Assembly (NCBI GenBank): GCA_021613335.1
Contig: JAJTWR010000299.1
Location: forward strand, 2,566,001-2,630,000
DNA length: 64,000 nucleotides
From: Whitmania pigra
Lineage: Eukaryota; Annelida; Clitellata; Hirudinida; Haemopidae
Direction of reading: 5' to 3'
Positions 50,901 to 63,810 of this stretch are shown here, piece by piece. Made by a program: the position numbers and the translations under genes. Position 1 is the stretch's first letter. Each line of letters starts with the position of its first letter. Below the pieces are notes generated by a model, which saw nothing but the letters and a program-made list of their open reading frames with translations, ran no database searches and had not been told where the DNA came from.

Positions 50901-53900
50901 TTATGCTATTACGACATTACTGATGCACTGCATAGAAATAATTCAACTCATTGTGACTCGAACATTGAAAGACACATAGAGAACAACATTGTAAGAATTA
51001 CTTTTACAGTTGCTTTCTTCTCCAAACTTTCAAACTCACCTCCTGCAGCAATTTCACGGTAGGCAAGGCACATGGTTCGCAGACCAGACTCCGCCATGAC
51101 GTCAACCACTTCCCTCATCATTCGTTCCTTCTCATCCTCAGTCAATCTTCTCCTGAGGTCGTCTTCCCCGATGTACTCAGTCGATCTCGAATGATTTATT
51201 TTCAAACTAACAGTTTTTTTTTACTACTATGATACTATTTACTCACGGTAAATTGATTTATTATTAATTTATTCAGTTTAACATTCATTATTTAATAATT
51301 AAAACAATACTCCAGCAATCAACCTTTTCAGGATCATCTCAGGGGCTCCTTTGACCATGAGGATGAACCCATTTTCATCGTCAGTCATCAAAGTGGCCAT
51401 CCATTTTCTCTTTGAACTGAACGAATAAATCTTTACTTGCTTCTCTTCCTCTTGTAAGTCTTTACAGGAAAAGCCGAGCAGAGACACAAAGTTCAGGAGA
51501 GCACATTCGGTCTTGCTTCCCATTGGACTGAAACCATCCATCTATTGAAAATAATAAATTAAATAATTTTTAATTGGTGATATTAAACATTTCCATGTAT
51601 TTAGCAGGAGGGGCACTGACTTTAGAAAATAGGTCATCTCCTAAAGTTTACCCTCCTTGGAAAAAACTGAAAGGATATCCCCGATATAGAGTATTATATA
51701 CCAGCATGCGACATGAAGGAGCCATTGAGAGCTTTCGCAGTCGCTCCAGTCCAGGCGTCAGTGACCGGCATAACAAGGCCAACGAGTGCCTTTCAAAGCC
51801 GGCGGTAAGAGTTGGGTCCAGCAAGACCAAACCGACAGGGACATCCGGCTGATCACCGGATGCGGCCTGCCCCCCGAAAACGTAAGGAGACTCAAAGGGC
51901 CGAAACGTTTGAAGACGGGGGAAACTCCTCTGAGGATCCCTGTCAGAGCTCCAAGGCGGAGTATTTACTAACTATGATAAATGTAGAGTCACGTGCGTTG
52001 ACTTCGGAGGTGCATAACAATAATAATAATAACAATAATAATAATAGTTTAAATAACCATTCCACATTAGGGTTTTTTTTATCGATAAATCGATATTTAC
52101 CATAATGTCGACACTTAAATTGGGTTTTACTATTTACGGATTTATTGATAATTGTGTAACGAAATGCTGTGGTACTTATTTAACTATGCGTGAGTGATAA
52201 CATACCTGAATGATATGTTGATCCTTTGTGCGAATAATGAGAAAATAATGTCTTCAAAAACTCAAATACTTTCCTAAGGATCAACTTCCCACTTAAAGAA
52301 TCTTTCTTTAGTAAACATTGAACTAAAAGATTCATTTAGTAGAATTGCTGTTTCTTCCAAATACTCAACAGTTTCTCCATTTTCATTCTTCAATGGCCCA
52401 ATTCTGTCCACGATTGTTTGTTTACACCTGACATACCTGAAGAAGCTTTTGATATCACATTTTATGTTGCTTGCTATCCTACTTTCATATGGTGCTAATG
52501 TTGTTTTGTTAATGTTGTTTTGTTAATGTTGTTTTGCTAATGTTGTTTTGTTAATTCTGTTAGCTACGTTTTCCTTTTCTTAATATGCTCGGCACCTATC
52601 GAAACAAATTAATACATTTTAGAAATTCCTACTGAAAGAAAGTACAACCGACTTTACTATCCAAGAATGAAAGCTAAATTAAATGAGGTATCTATGAAAT
52701 ATCTCTCACTTCTGGTCAGCTCCGTTTCTTCGAAAAGAGCGTCCATGATGAACGATTTATGCAATGATACAAGACATCAATTTGCCATCTTCATTAACTT
52801 CATGTAGTCACTACATTGTAGTGAGTTGTGCAGCTCTACCGGAGAATAAAAACACTTTGAATACTTATGTTTGGGTTTCTTCACACAAAGCTAATTAAAA
52901 GTAATGACGCTACCTGCAAACTATAACAAGATTCAGGAGTGTTTAGCAGCTCAATTCAAAATATCGATATTTTTACGAGTGATATCGATAATTTTTAAAA
53001 TTAAATTATCAAATGGCCCCGCGTTTCTAGTGGAAGGAATTGGATGGAAGCATCACAGTGGAATGTAAATTGTATCTCCTGCAACAAGGAAAGAAGGTTT
53101 TTTCTGGAAACCGGATTAAACAGATAAAAAAACTGTGAAAATTCTTCTCTTCAGATCCTGTTTTACAAGCAACTATTTTACGGGGCGACACCGTACGACT
53201 GATTTTTTGAATAATTTTTGTAATAAATGCGGAGGCACCCGCCATAATAGCCGGCGACAAAATAGCCCCGTCAAAACTGCACCGTCAAAACATAAAACTC
53301 ATTTCATTTAATCAAATTTGAAATCAGTTATCGGTTAATGCCTTCAACTCATATAAATATTTTTTTATAAAGATACATTGATATTTTGTCGCTGGGCTAT
53401 TTTGACGGGTATATAGGATAAATATGACAAATGAGGATACTTGTTACCTGCACTTGTGGCCACTCACAACATGCATAAACATCTAATATCAGGTGTTTTA
53501 CTATACATATTGATATTATGAACTGATTTACGAATTGTGAAACAACGAACTGTTTCAACACATCAATGAAACCATCCATTTGTCGACACACATCCAAATA
53601 CCGACGAATAAATTGAAATACAATAATATCTAAATTTCTCATTTCGCAAACAACTCACCGATGTAGAAGCAGTTGAGTTGACACTTATGCATTTTGAAAT
53701 CTTTTCTTTCATTTCGTAGCTCAGTTTTTCGGACATCTCCTCCGCTTGTCCGTGAATTCCTAAGGAGACGATGACAACGACAAACCAAGCGTTTCGGGTG
53801 TTTTTTACGATTTACCTGCTACCAGAGTTTTCAGAGACTTACCCGCCACAAAACACCTCGCAACTGTCATCCTGTTTGTGGTGAGGGTTCCAGTTTTGTC

Positions 53901-56900
53901 TGAGCAAATGATGGTGGCACTGCCCATCGTTTCGCAGGAGTCCAGGTGCCTTACGAGATTGTTGTCCCTCATCATTTTCTGACCAAATGATATTTTTTTA
54001 AGCCAACATATTAGATGATGTTTGCATTGTTTGCAAAAGTAAATTATGTCAATTCAAATAAATAAACAAGTTACAATTGTAGTAAAGAAGGGCATTGAAA
54101 AATATTTGAGACTCTTTGTTTACTTGTTAAATGTTTGTTTGTTGAAACGCCTTATTGTGATAAATCTTACTGGAGGTATGAATGACAGCTGTCTTGCAAA
54201 TCATGAGGAAATAAAATAAAACCTTGTGAGGTATTTATTTACAATAATAAGTCATGGAAATTATCGTTTTAAATCAAACATCGGAAAAATTCCTACAGAA
54301 TCAAACAAATATCTGACCTTGATGGAGTAGGCCAGAGCCAGAATGACAGCCAGTGGCAGACCCTCAGGGATGGCGACGGCGAGGAGGGTGATGCTGAGGA
54401 TGATGAAGTTGATGATGTTCTGAACATCCTCCAACTGCCACTGCTTGCCTTCGATTGCAAATTTTTTCACGCAGTACCTCGTCAGGAGGACTATAAACGT
54501 CACAATTGCAAGTGCTGTCCCTGGAAATAAATTTATTATTTCCTATTTTATAATTCTTTATTTTATATTTTAAGCATTTATACGCAGTGATGAAGAGGAT
54601 GATGATGATGATGATGATTATGGCGATGAGGATGATGATGATTGTCATCGCGGTAAATGAATCCGTCTACCTGGATAAAAATTAATCTGCGATATTCTAA
54701 CGTTAGTAATTTCAATCGAAATGTTGTTATATTTTTATTTTGGCACTTTGGTCTGTTGTTGCTTTTCGGCTAGTTTAGAAGTCAGTACGCCAAGAAGTGA
54801 GAAACTATCTCCGAGGATTGCATGAGATTCGTTCTCGTGAAAATGACGAACACACTTTGTGCAAAATTGACTCAAGTGAATGAGAACATAAATAAATAAA
54901 TAAATAAATAAATACATAATGCCTTCTGTCACCGAAAAGCTAAACGAGTGCTTCAATGGAGCTAATGACGCCCCAGTAATGCAGAGTTTAGATTCCATGG
55001 ACTCAAAAACCGATTCGAAATAAAACCCAAGCAATGACACAAGTGAGGTCATAATGATCGCCACAAAGACCCTCCTGGACTTTGAAAGTGAGTGGGAGGA
55101 GGTAAACAACTCATAGAACCAACAATGTGATTGTTTCAGGCTCACCCTTTAGACCGAATGTCGAGGACTTGTTTGGAAATATCTGTGGAAATAATATGAT
55201 TGTGAAGCCTCATGTAGCCGCGGTTAGATGCCCGGGCAGAGGTAACAAAAATCATAAGGCTAAGCATGCGTTACATTGGAGAATGCAGAGGGAGTTAAAA
55301 ATGTCATTTTATCATCAAGACTTGCAGGGCTATGTGGTTAAGAGTATATTTCAATCACGATCTTATCCGTCTGCAGCCTGAAGAGGCGTTTGATCTACGG
55401 ATGGCCAAACGCTCCTCTGGAAATGAGAAGAATATCCCAACAACTTCTCAACAAATGCCTTCATGCATTTTAAAAAATGAATTGGTACAATTTTCAACGA
55501 GGCAGGACAATATCCTCGATCTCATTTTCTCAAACGACAAATCACTCATTTCCGCGATGATAGATGTCGGTCCCCTTAAACGAGTGATCATTTAGTTATC
55601 ACATTCACACTCAACTGTCAGATAACACCAAACAACCAAATTATAAAAAATATTTTTTCACACCAAAAAAAATCTATCACAGGGCAAACTGTGAACTTTT
55701 GAACATTTACTTCTCTGATGTTAACTGGGACGGGACTTTTAGAGTTGTTTTTCTATGGATAGGTACTGGAACGCCTTCAGAGACATTATTTTAGACAAAT
55801 TTATTTCAACTGATGAAAAATGCAAAATCTAGAAAGGTCGATTTCCCAGATATCGTTCAATGTGCAGGGTAAAAGCTGAACTTTGGAGGAGATGGAAGGA
55901 GATGAAAATGATCTAATCAAATACAAACAATTTGAAAAGAATACCAATCACCTAAATAGACAAATCGGTTACAAACCGAACTTGATATGGTAAAGATGGC
56001 TAACTTAAATGGATTCTACTAATACATCCACAACAGAAAACTCTTCAACCATACTTCACTCGGAGATTCAACGCGACAACGGTGACCCGTCATAATAGCC
56101 CGGCGACAGAATAGCCCCGACAAAACAGCCCCGTCAAAATAGCCCGGCGTCAAAATAGCCAGGCGTCAAAATAGCTCAAGACAAAACAGCCCCGACAAAA
56201 CAGCCCCGTCGAAACAGCCCGGCGTCAAAATAGCCCAAGACAAAATAGCCCCGCAAAAATGGCCCCGCCAAAATGGCCCCGTCAAAATAGCCCCGACAAA
56301 ATAGCCCGACGACATAATAGCCCAGGACAAAACAACCCGGCGACAAAATAGCCCGGCGACAAAATAGCCCCGTCAAAATAGCCCCATGATAACTCCATGT
56401 CAAAGTATTTTTAAAAAATGTTGTGAAACTGAATCAAAATTTAATTCGAAATTAGTGGCTTGAATGCTTTGACCGTTTTGAGTATTGTTTGTTGTTATTA
56501 TTGTTCTCCAGAAGTTTAATTTGCATAGTCTTGCTTATTCAAATTTGTATTTGGCTTACAAATTTGTGTTGACATTATCCTCATCACAAGTTGCTTGTGA
56601 GAGGTCGTTTTCAAAATTGAAATACGTTTTGAACAAATTAATAAATTTTCTGAACCAGTCAATTCTACGATCATTCATGCTGATGTCTTGTGAGAAAGAC
56701 TCTTTTCCAAGAATCAATAACAATGAAATCATTGATGTTTTAGCATCGACTAGTGAAACGATGAAAAAGCTGTTAAAATAGTTAATAGTGAAATTTTAGA
56801 CTCTAGTGTTTCTTATGTTTAAGTTGATCAAACTAGGAGTTAAATAAAATTTCCCGGGCCGGTTTTTTAAGCCAGTCCGACCCTGGTGACAGGGCTGTTT

Positions 56901-59724
56901 TGACGGGGCTATTTTGTCGCCGGGCTATTTTGTCGCCGGGTTGTTTTGTCCTGGGCTATTTTGTCGCCGGGTTATTTTGTCGGGGCTATTTTGACGGGGC
57001 CATTTTGATGGGATTTTTCCGTCCTGGGCTATTTTGACGCCGGGCTGTTTCGACGGGGCTGTTTTGTCGGGGCGGTTTTGTCGGGGCTGTTTTGTCTTGA
57101 GCTATTTTGACGCCGTGCTATTTTGACGGGGCTGTTTTGTCGGGGCTATTCTGTCGCCGGGCTGTTATGACGAGGTGCCCGCGACAACAACTCAATCACT
57201 TCCGATCCTGAACAGATTCTAACATCTTCAATGACTAGTTCGCCAGTGTGTCCACATCTGATGACGAAAATACACCACTCTTCCTCATCTTCATAAATGA
57301 CAGTCAACAATATCTCTAAAGCTAGTGTCTCTACAAAATTATTTTCTAGTCTATTCTGAATCTATTCATCATCTTCAGGATGCACTTACTGAACTTAACC
57401 ATTGGAGCGACATATGACAGCTAAGATTGGCACATAAATCGGATAAATGCTTCGCTTGTTGTGTTCGTCGTCGTTTTAGAAAGCAGCACAAACCATCTCA
57501 TTATTGCGGAAACAATCAGCAGTTATTACAAGTTCCTCCGATAATAGATCTCGGAGTGTACATTGACGAAGGTCTCGCATTTTCCCCTCGTATAAATGCT
57601 GTGGTACAAAAAAACATCCGCAAGAGTCCGTCTATTAAACCAATCATTTACTTTTAAAGACAAAACCATTCTTACAAAGGCATTCTGCATGTATGTTCGT
57701 CCACTGCTTGAATACTGCTCAGAAGTCTGGAACCCCCGCCACACATATCTGGTTGAAAATATCGAATCTGTAAGAATCTATGCAGAGAAGTTTTACCAAA
57801 TCCATTCCAGCAGTTCGAAACCAGCAATATCTCAAACGTCTCAAAGGTCTCTTGAATGGCCTTTTTATGCTTTATGTAAAAATATTTTACTAATAAGTAT
57901 TTGCTAAAACCGATCTTTTGGAACTGCATTAAATTCTAACGTAATTATAACGCTCTCGCGTAGTCATACTTTTAAAATACGAACAGACGTGTGCAAAATG
58001 GACGCCACAAAATTCTCATTTATTAATCGTTTAATTACAAATCTGGAACGAAGAGATGGTGTCAGTTGCTACTTTTTCACGTTTTAAAAGTTTAGTTTCG
58101 CATGCTGACCCTTTTCGCTGTTTAATTGTTGTCGATTGAGCTTCGAGAAATTCCATGATTTGTTCTGCTGTTCCATTTCTGCCGTTTCTTTTTCGCTCGT
58201 CGTAGCTTTCGTTTTCGTTTTTATAGTGATTTTAGTGATATACTCTTTCTTTTCATTTTGATCATATTAGAATCGCTTTTAAAGTTTTATTTGGCAATTT
58301 GACTTTGAAAATGTTTGGAAATAAAGTTATTATTATTTCAAAAAGAAGGCGAACCAGTAACTAAAACTTGTAAAACACCACAAAACCAAGCAAAGACTGT
58401 GAAAAGTCGAGAAGAATATTATTTGAATTATCTGAACATTTCAGATCTTCTGGCTGCTGGTTGGTTACTCGGTTTAAAGTCCATTTATGAAAATAAAATA
58501 TTTTATGAGATTTTTGTTTTGGCCAGATTCCAGAGGTACTTCCGCGACAGAGTCGGAGAATGAAGCAGGAGAATCAATAAACCAGAAACTCCTTTGTTAA
58601 AATAAAAATTGAATTTCTTAATTTCATAGCAATTATCAGCTTACTGAACTTTCTTGCAATGTTTTGTGGATCAATGTTCGGAGAAGAGTTTGCAAATATT
58701 CGTCATAAAAAAAAAGAAAATCCATATTTTCACATCCAGCCATCCTGTTACTCGGGAGTGTTATCAGGAGTCTTCACAATCATCTCATGACGATCATCAT
58801 TTGAACACGTCCAAAGTTACTCCACAAAATCCATTCCAGATTTGAAGAGCTTTCTTGGCAACCATGCAGTTACGGACTCCAACTTGACAACAAAACACCT
58901 CATCATTTCTAATTTTCACGGTTCACTTATTCGGGGTCAGTGGCGGATAACGGGGGGGAGGGAGGGGAGATGAATTAAATTTCCACTTGAATTATTTTTA
59001 TGTATTTCAATCATCATTGCCGAGTTTTGGATAAATATATTCATTGTTGTGCCTCCTTAAATCCACCTTTGGTTTCACTGTGAGGCCCCAACAAAGTGTT
59101 TCAGATGCCCCTCTTCAAATCATCAACTAACGAGTGCTACGTCAGAGGTTTATTAAATATTCAGTTCTTCAGTCCATGACTCCTTCCTTGTATTCGATGG
59201 TATGGCTTCTTCTTTTTGAACTCATTTTGTCGAAATAAGGTAATGTCGAAATAGATATTAATAATAAATCTGTTACACATACGACGCACTAAATTAAGAA
59301 TACTCACCCCGATGCAACTGTGTTCTAATTGGTTGTCTGTTTACCGTATTTGCTTACTTGCTTATATTTTACTTGCAGTAATTATAATTTTCAATATCGG
59401 TAACGTATTATTTTAATATTTCACTAAAATTTGACTGATATTAAATTAATAGGTCTTACCAATGACGGTAACGTAGTTGGTGATCCTGCACAGCTTGGCG
59501 TGAAGAATGGACCTTTTCTCTTCAGAATCGTTTACCTGTTGAGGGTTTGTTTAAACAAACGGATTCAATTTATTGATTTTATCAATCTCTACGAGCAACA
59601 ATTTCTAATCTGAAAGCATGCTTCGCCTGTTTTTAATCAATTCGAAACACACTACCGGGGTTTTTGTGCATAAATGCTGCAATATTTGTTTATTAATTGT
59701 TACCATTTAATAATATGCTCAAAA

Positions 59725-59805
<81 letters not shown>

Positions 59806-62800
59806 CACCGCCATAGGCATGGATGTTGTCGTCGTCATCATCATCAGCACCACTATCATCATCATCATCGTCGTCGTTCAAACATCAACCGTTGTTGAAG
59901 TATGATTAGAGACAGCACGTTAAAACGTCGATAAAATCAAAGCAGACGTACATTGTCGTAACTGATTTTAAGGAGGGAAAATATGACGCCCTGCTGTGAA
60001 TTCTCTCCTACCGCCAATACGAGCATCTTGCAGGTGCCCTCGACGACGTGCGTACCTGGAAGTAAAGTTTATTGTCTTGTCGTCTGCCGGGCACAGGTAG
60101 CTCACCTGTTAGCTCACCTGAAAATAGGATGGATGCCTCTCCTTTGGAAACTTCGTCTGATTCTCCCGTGTGACAACTTTCGTCCACCTTCAAATCCGTA
60201 CTCTTTATGACGATACCATCGGCGGGAATCAGGTCACCTGGATATTAAGTGGGTCAAGCGATTAATGAATACAAACTAGGTCACGTAAATGTAAATAGTG
60301 CCTTCATGTTTCATGATTTATGCATTTGTACATATCTTGTGATAACAATAATAAAGATTAATCAAATAACCGATATCAATAATGTCATTAAACAGAGAGT
60401 CAAAAATCACATCTGTGTTCATTGTTTTTAGCGCCAATGGCTCTGAAATATGTTAATGTTAATGAAAATATGTTAATGTTCACCTGCTCTGATGACGCAC
60501 ACGTCACCTACGAAGACATCGAAAGTAGGAATTTCCAGTGTGACTCCTTCTCTGATGACGCAACACTTGAGCTGTTCGTTGAGTTTCATTTGCAGATTCT
60601 TAAACTGCTTCTCCCTGTTGTAGTTGATGCCTGCTGTTGCCGCCACAACCATCACCACGGCAACCATAATGCCGATGCCCTCAACCAGTCCACTTTCCGC
60701 ATCATCAAACGGGGTTTCACCTGGATTGGGATGCGAGTGACAGTGGATGAGATGTAAGATGGTGATGAGGATGATGCTTACATTAACAATATGGAGAATA
60801 TACTTATTATCAAAAGGTTTTCCACGACCCTTGCGCACAATGACAATTGCTCACACGACAAATTTGTGATTGGTGCAACTGAAGTAGGTCAAAATTTCAT
60901 TGAACGTGTCTTCATCCGGAATAAAGTTTGTAATTGCATCTAAAACTCATCCAACTTCACAAAGGCGAATGCAGCAAGGGATTTTAATTTCAACACTTCA
61001 AACACAATTTTCAAACCAACACTCTTGAGACACTTTTTTGTTGACTTTTCAGAAATGTTGACCTTCATCTTTTCCATGTACGTTGAAGGTGAAGTCGGGA
61101 GATTTCCACAATTTCCTATCAGAGTTTGGAATCACCACTGATGTTGTTTAACGAACTTTCAAAACGTTCGACTGTTGCGATGGATTTCACAACGCATTGA
61201 ACTCTATCTTCCATGTAGCCATCCTGTAGTCTGGTCCTTATTGGATGGGTTTGAAAAAGATCTCGTTTGCCAACAAACACACTTCGGAAAAAGCCACAGT
61301 AGAACAGTCAAAAGTAAAGAAGAAATATGAGGCTCAACCTAAACATGTCGCTGAAGCTGTTATCAAGAGTAAGCACAACGTACACTGATCTCCAGTTATG
61401 TCAGTTTGGTAACGGAAAAGTAAGAGATAAAAAATAGAAATCGTGATTAACATTTTTTAAAACACGGGTGGGTCCATGGAATTGTTTCTCCAGACTAGGG
61501 ATCGACCGGGGTCACATTTTTTAGCAGGGACCAGTGAACAAAATACATGTTTGGATGTGGAACCTATTATCGTATTGACAGTGTAATTTTATGCTTTTGT
61601 TCAAACAAAACCTCTTAAAACTATTTGAAATGTTACCATGCAAATTGAGTGAAGAATGAAGTTATTAGCAGTAATTCCATCGCTTCAAGACTCATTTATT
61701 ATACACTTATAAAACTTGTGTTTACTACTCCTTCATCAAACCAAAACTTTGGTTATAAAACAAATCAAAACAATCAATCATTATAAAACTCAATCAAAGT
61801 CACAAGTGAATTTCAGACTATTCGGGCAGCCCGACTTCAGGATAGAAGTAAAAAGGTCACCTATTCGAGTTTTACGAGAAAAAGCTGAAACGACATCCCT
61901 CTATCTGAGTACAGAATGTGTGTTTGAGAAGGCAGAGATGGAAAAGGAAGAAGAAACGTATGGTTGTCTCGGAAGACATTTTCCTTCTGGAATGTGAGCT
62001 GTCAGTCGTGGCATTAAGAAAAAGATGACGAGACTTTTGTCAAAGAATGTGGTAACTGCTGTTTCTTACATATTTCAAGAGTGTTGGGTCATTCCAAACA
62101 TCGGACGATTTTATTTATTACGATGAGTTATTACGTATTATTACGTATTATTAATACTTAGGCATCATCGGACGAGTGATTAAGACTTTCATTAGGAGTT
62201 CAAATACCGGGGGCGAAGTAGATTCCTATCTCATCCCCAGGTCTCTTTAAAATCGACACTTACGTAATATTTCTGTGTTCGAATGTGCGCAACTGTCTTG
62301 TTACAAAATCAAAAGATCATGAGTTCAAACCCAAGCCTGCTAATTGCCACAAGTTTACATCCATCCGTTTGTTACAGCATCAGAATCATTATTATCTCGA
62401 CAACAACTATAATTATAATGATAACAATATCAACACCAATATGATTTGAATTACGATTATAATTATAGTTATGATAAGGTAAGGGACTATCTCGATAAGG
62501 ATAATCACCATCATCACCATAATCATCATCATCATCACCAACATCCTCCTCCGCAGCGGCATCATTATCATAATCATAAGCGCCGTCGCTGTAACAAACG
62601 TCGTTACCGCTCCTGTGGCTTTCCTCGTAAATAGCGAGTGCAATGGAGACCAAGGCAGCGATGATGAGGATGACCAGTGTTCGATCCTGAATTGCTTCCC
62701 AAACGAAGCACAAAAACATCCGAGATTCTTTCGATTCCAATTTGTTGCTGCCGAACCTTTTCCTTCTCCTCTCCAAGTCGAGTTGGTTGTTCGCGTTGAG

Positions 62801-63237
62801 ACCTTATTATAATTATAATTAGTTGTTATTATTATTTTATTAACTTAATTATCGTATCGAACTATTTTATCGATATGATATGATCTTAATTAATATAATT
62901 TATTATTTTATCGGCGTCGTTACAATTGGCATTAATGAAATTACAAATTCTATTATGATTTTAATTGAAATTTTTTAATCGTATCATATTTCCTTTAATA
63001 CAGCTTTGCTCTCTAAAGTTTTTTATCTTTAAAAAATCAATCAATTCAATTTTTTAAACACGAGATCAGTCTTCAATCTCAAGATAGATCAGATGTTACC
63101 AGTTTTTGCCGAGGTTTTCAGAGCTGAACAGAGGCGTTCGATGTCTTGGAAGGTGTTTTCCACTTTTCCAGGTGAACGTCCATCATTCTCAACGAACTGT
63201 CTCAGTTCATCCTTTGAACATCCGAAGTACGTGTCGT
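47928..63237 (-). CDS. ATP2B: Plasma-membrane Ca2+-transporting ATPase (PMCA), 5' end missing
   Basis: Minus-strand exons at about 63237-63100, 62802-62608, 60720-60484, 60237-60118, 60055-59952, 59535-59460, 54520-54318, 53978-53843, 53759-53659, 51541-51324, 51206-51040, 49564-49299, 49238-49041, 48975-48784, 48720-48507, 48448-48237, 48173-48066 and 47996-47958. All phases agree, giving about 974 residues. Motifs in order: TM1 ([21 protein letters not shown]), actuator HTGES, TM4 [11 protein letters not shown], phosphorylation site [18 protein letters not shown], nucleotide-site [16 protein letters not shown], hinge [11 protein letters not shown], and TM6 [10 protein letters not shown] with its calcium ligands. 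This is a P2B pump that exports Ca2+ with ATP. The gene's first coding exon lies beyond 63237, probably outside the window. The C-terminal calmodulin-binding tail was not found: after the last exon the frame runs into VRRSRKLYI and a stop unless a further exon is spliced. Intron 60-54 kb carries large transposons. Confidence 0.94.
49658..50662. mobile_element. pogo/Tigger-like DNA transposon relic
   Basis: Flanked by TA on both sides (49656-49657 and 50663-50664). The right end read inward is CAGTGGAACCCACTTAGC and the left end shares GAACCC..TTA..TCG.CC with it, the pattern of pogo/Tigger termini. The subterminal phrase GGTTCGGCGACATAAA with CGACATAACCGATGAG recurs at about 50376 and 50530. 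No intact transposase frame is visible; a minus-strand frame at 49992-50189 may be a fragment. It sits in a PMCA intron. Confidence 0.5.
51600..52050. repeat. Composite interspersed repeat ending in (AAT/AAC)n
   Basis: The left 60 bases share CACTGACTTTAGA and GGTCATCTCC with the MITE-like family. The next 300 bases are GC-richer than their surroundings (for example ATCACCGGATGCGGCCTGCC) and end in an AATAATAACAATAAT tail at about 52015-52045, the look of a retroposed element. No coding frame resembles a known protein. It lies in a PMCA intron. Confidence 0.4.
53234..53408. mobile_element. Short relative of the hAT-like element
   Basis: Left end GGCACCCGCCATAATAGCC followed by GGCGACAAAATAGCCCCG matches the left terminus of the element at 56081, and the right part TTTTGTCGCTGGGCTATTTT is its inverted counterpart. 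It is only about 175 bases and has lost one true end, so it is a deleted, non-autonomous copy. It sits in the PMCA intron between exons at 53659 and 51541. Confidence 0.6.
56081..57180 (+). mobile_element. hAT-like DNA transposon with subterminal inverted-repeat arrays
   Basis: Perfect 8-bp target duplication GCGACAAC at 56073-56080 and 57181-57188. Left terminus GGTGACCCGTCATAATAGCC; the right terminus reversed is GGGCACCTCGTCATAACAGC, equal apart from a few bases and one gap. Inside each end lies about 300 bases of tandem AATAGCCC(C/G)G(T/A/C)(C/G)(A/G)AA-type units, left array 56087-56386 and inverted right array 56888-57175. Between them a frame at 56485-56781 encodes the C-terminal hAT dimerisation domain ([16 protein letters not shown]...). 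It is too short for a full transposase, so the copy is non-autonomous. Confidence 0.85.
56485..56781 (+). pseudogene. hAT transposase C-terminal fragment
   Basis: A 98-residue frame with [20 protein letters not shown] followed by [12 protein letters not shown], the dimerisation region found at the C terminus of hAT family transposases. The BED finger and the RNase-H-like catalytic core are missing. It supports assignment of the surrounding 1.1-kb element to the hAT superfamily, as does the 8-bp target duplication. Confidence 0.8.
57908..59459. other. PMCA intron sequence, no gene recognised
   Basis: AT-rich intron sequence downstream (plus sense) of the LINE. Frames at 58315-58563 and 58654-58845 have no recognisable content. 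A run GGGGGGGAGGGAGGGG near 58951-58970 stands out in composition only. Confidence 0.45.
59728..59806. repeat. (ATT)n microsatellite
   Basis: About 26 ATT units in a PMCA intron, followed by GTCGTCGTCATCATC-type triplets to 59875. Confidence 0.9.
60721..62607. other. PMCA intron sequence, no gene recognised
   Basis: About 1.9 kb between the TM1 exon and the TM2 exon. A frame at 61716-61997 is open on the plus strand but not recognisable. Close to the TM1 exon the intron is a run of acidic-looking triplet repeats (CATCATCACCATAATCATC at about 62510-62545) that extends the minus-strand frame past the real donor at 62607; this is repeat read-through, not an acidic loop. Confidence 0.5.
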
Positions 63238-63408
63238 CTGCGTTTGACGATGACGACGACGACGACGATGAGGACGGTTACGACGATGATGATGATGATG
63301 ATGAATGAGTTAAATAAACATTAATTAATTAAATATTAGAACTTAAGCACGTGCTAGAATAATGATTTTACGTTGAATTAGCATAAAAAGGAAGGGTTGC
63401 ATTTGATG

Positions 63409-63467
<59 letters not shown>

Positions 63468-63555
63468 TAATAATAATAATAATATAATAATAATAATAAT
63501 AATAATAATAAAATAATAATAATAATAAGAATAATAATAATAATAATAATAATAA

Positions 63556-63593
<38 letters not shown>

Positions 63594-63598
63594 TAATA

Positions 63599-63642
<44 letters not shown>

Positions 63643-63714
63643 TAATAATAATAATAATAAGAATAATAATAATAATAATATAATAATAATAATATAATAA
63701 TAATAATAATAATA

Positions 63715-63810
<96 letters not shown>

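Larger units (their letters stand above)
54915..57907 (+). mobile_element. Degenerate CR1/jockey-like LINE, split by a hAT-like insertion
   Basis: Plus-strand translation in several frames gives an ORF1-like start ([14 protein letters not shown]), an endonuclease end ([16 protein letters not shown]...GPL, then [11 protein letters not shown] one base out of frame), a [19 protein letters not shown] linker, and after the insertion [27 protein letters not shown], and [20 protein letters not shown]. This is the order of a CR1/jockey-type ORF2. The polymerase core between the linker and FINDS is absent and many stops occur, so it is dead. It is antisense to PMCA, inside the intron between 59460 and 54520. 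The hAT-like element occupies 56081-57180. Confidence 0.7.

Noticed and set aside
54735..55145. 136-residue minus-strand frame with a membrane-like stretch
   Set aside because: The opposite strand carries LINE ORF1-like sequence and an AAATA repeat that yields the LFIYLFIYV stretch; it is a shadow.
58315..58563. 82-residue frame in a PMCA intron
   Set aside because: No recognised domain, no supporting splice pattern; on the opposite strand to the host gene and within repeat-rich intron.
62413..62607. Acidic [11 protein letters not shown] stretch as an extracellular loop of PMCA
   Set aside because: A good donor (GCG/GTAACG) at 62608/62607 joins in phase to the next exon ([11 protein letters not shown]), so the acidic run is intron repeat read-through.
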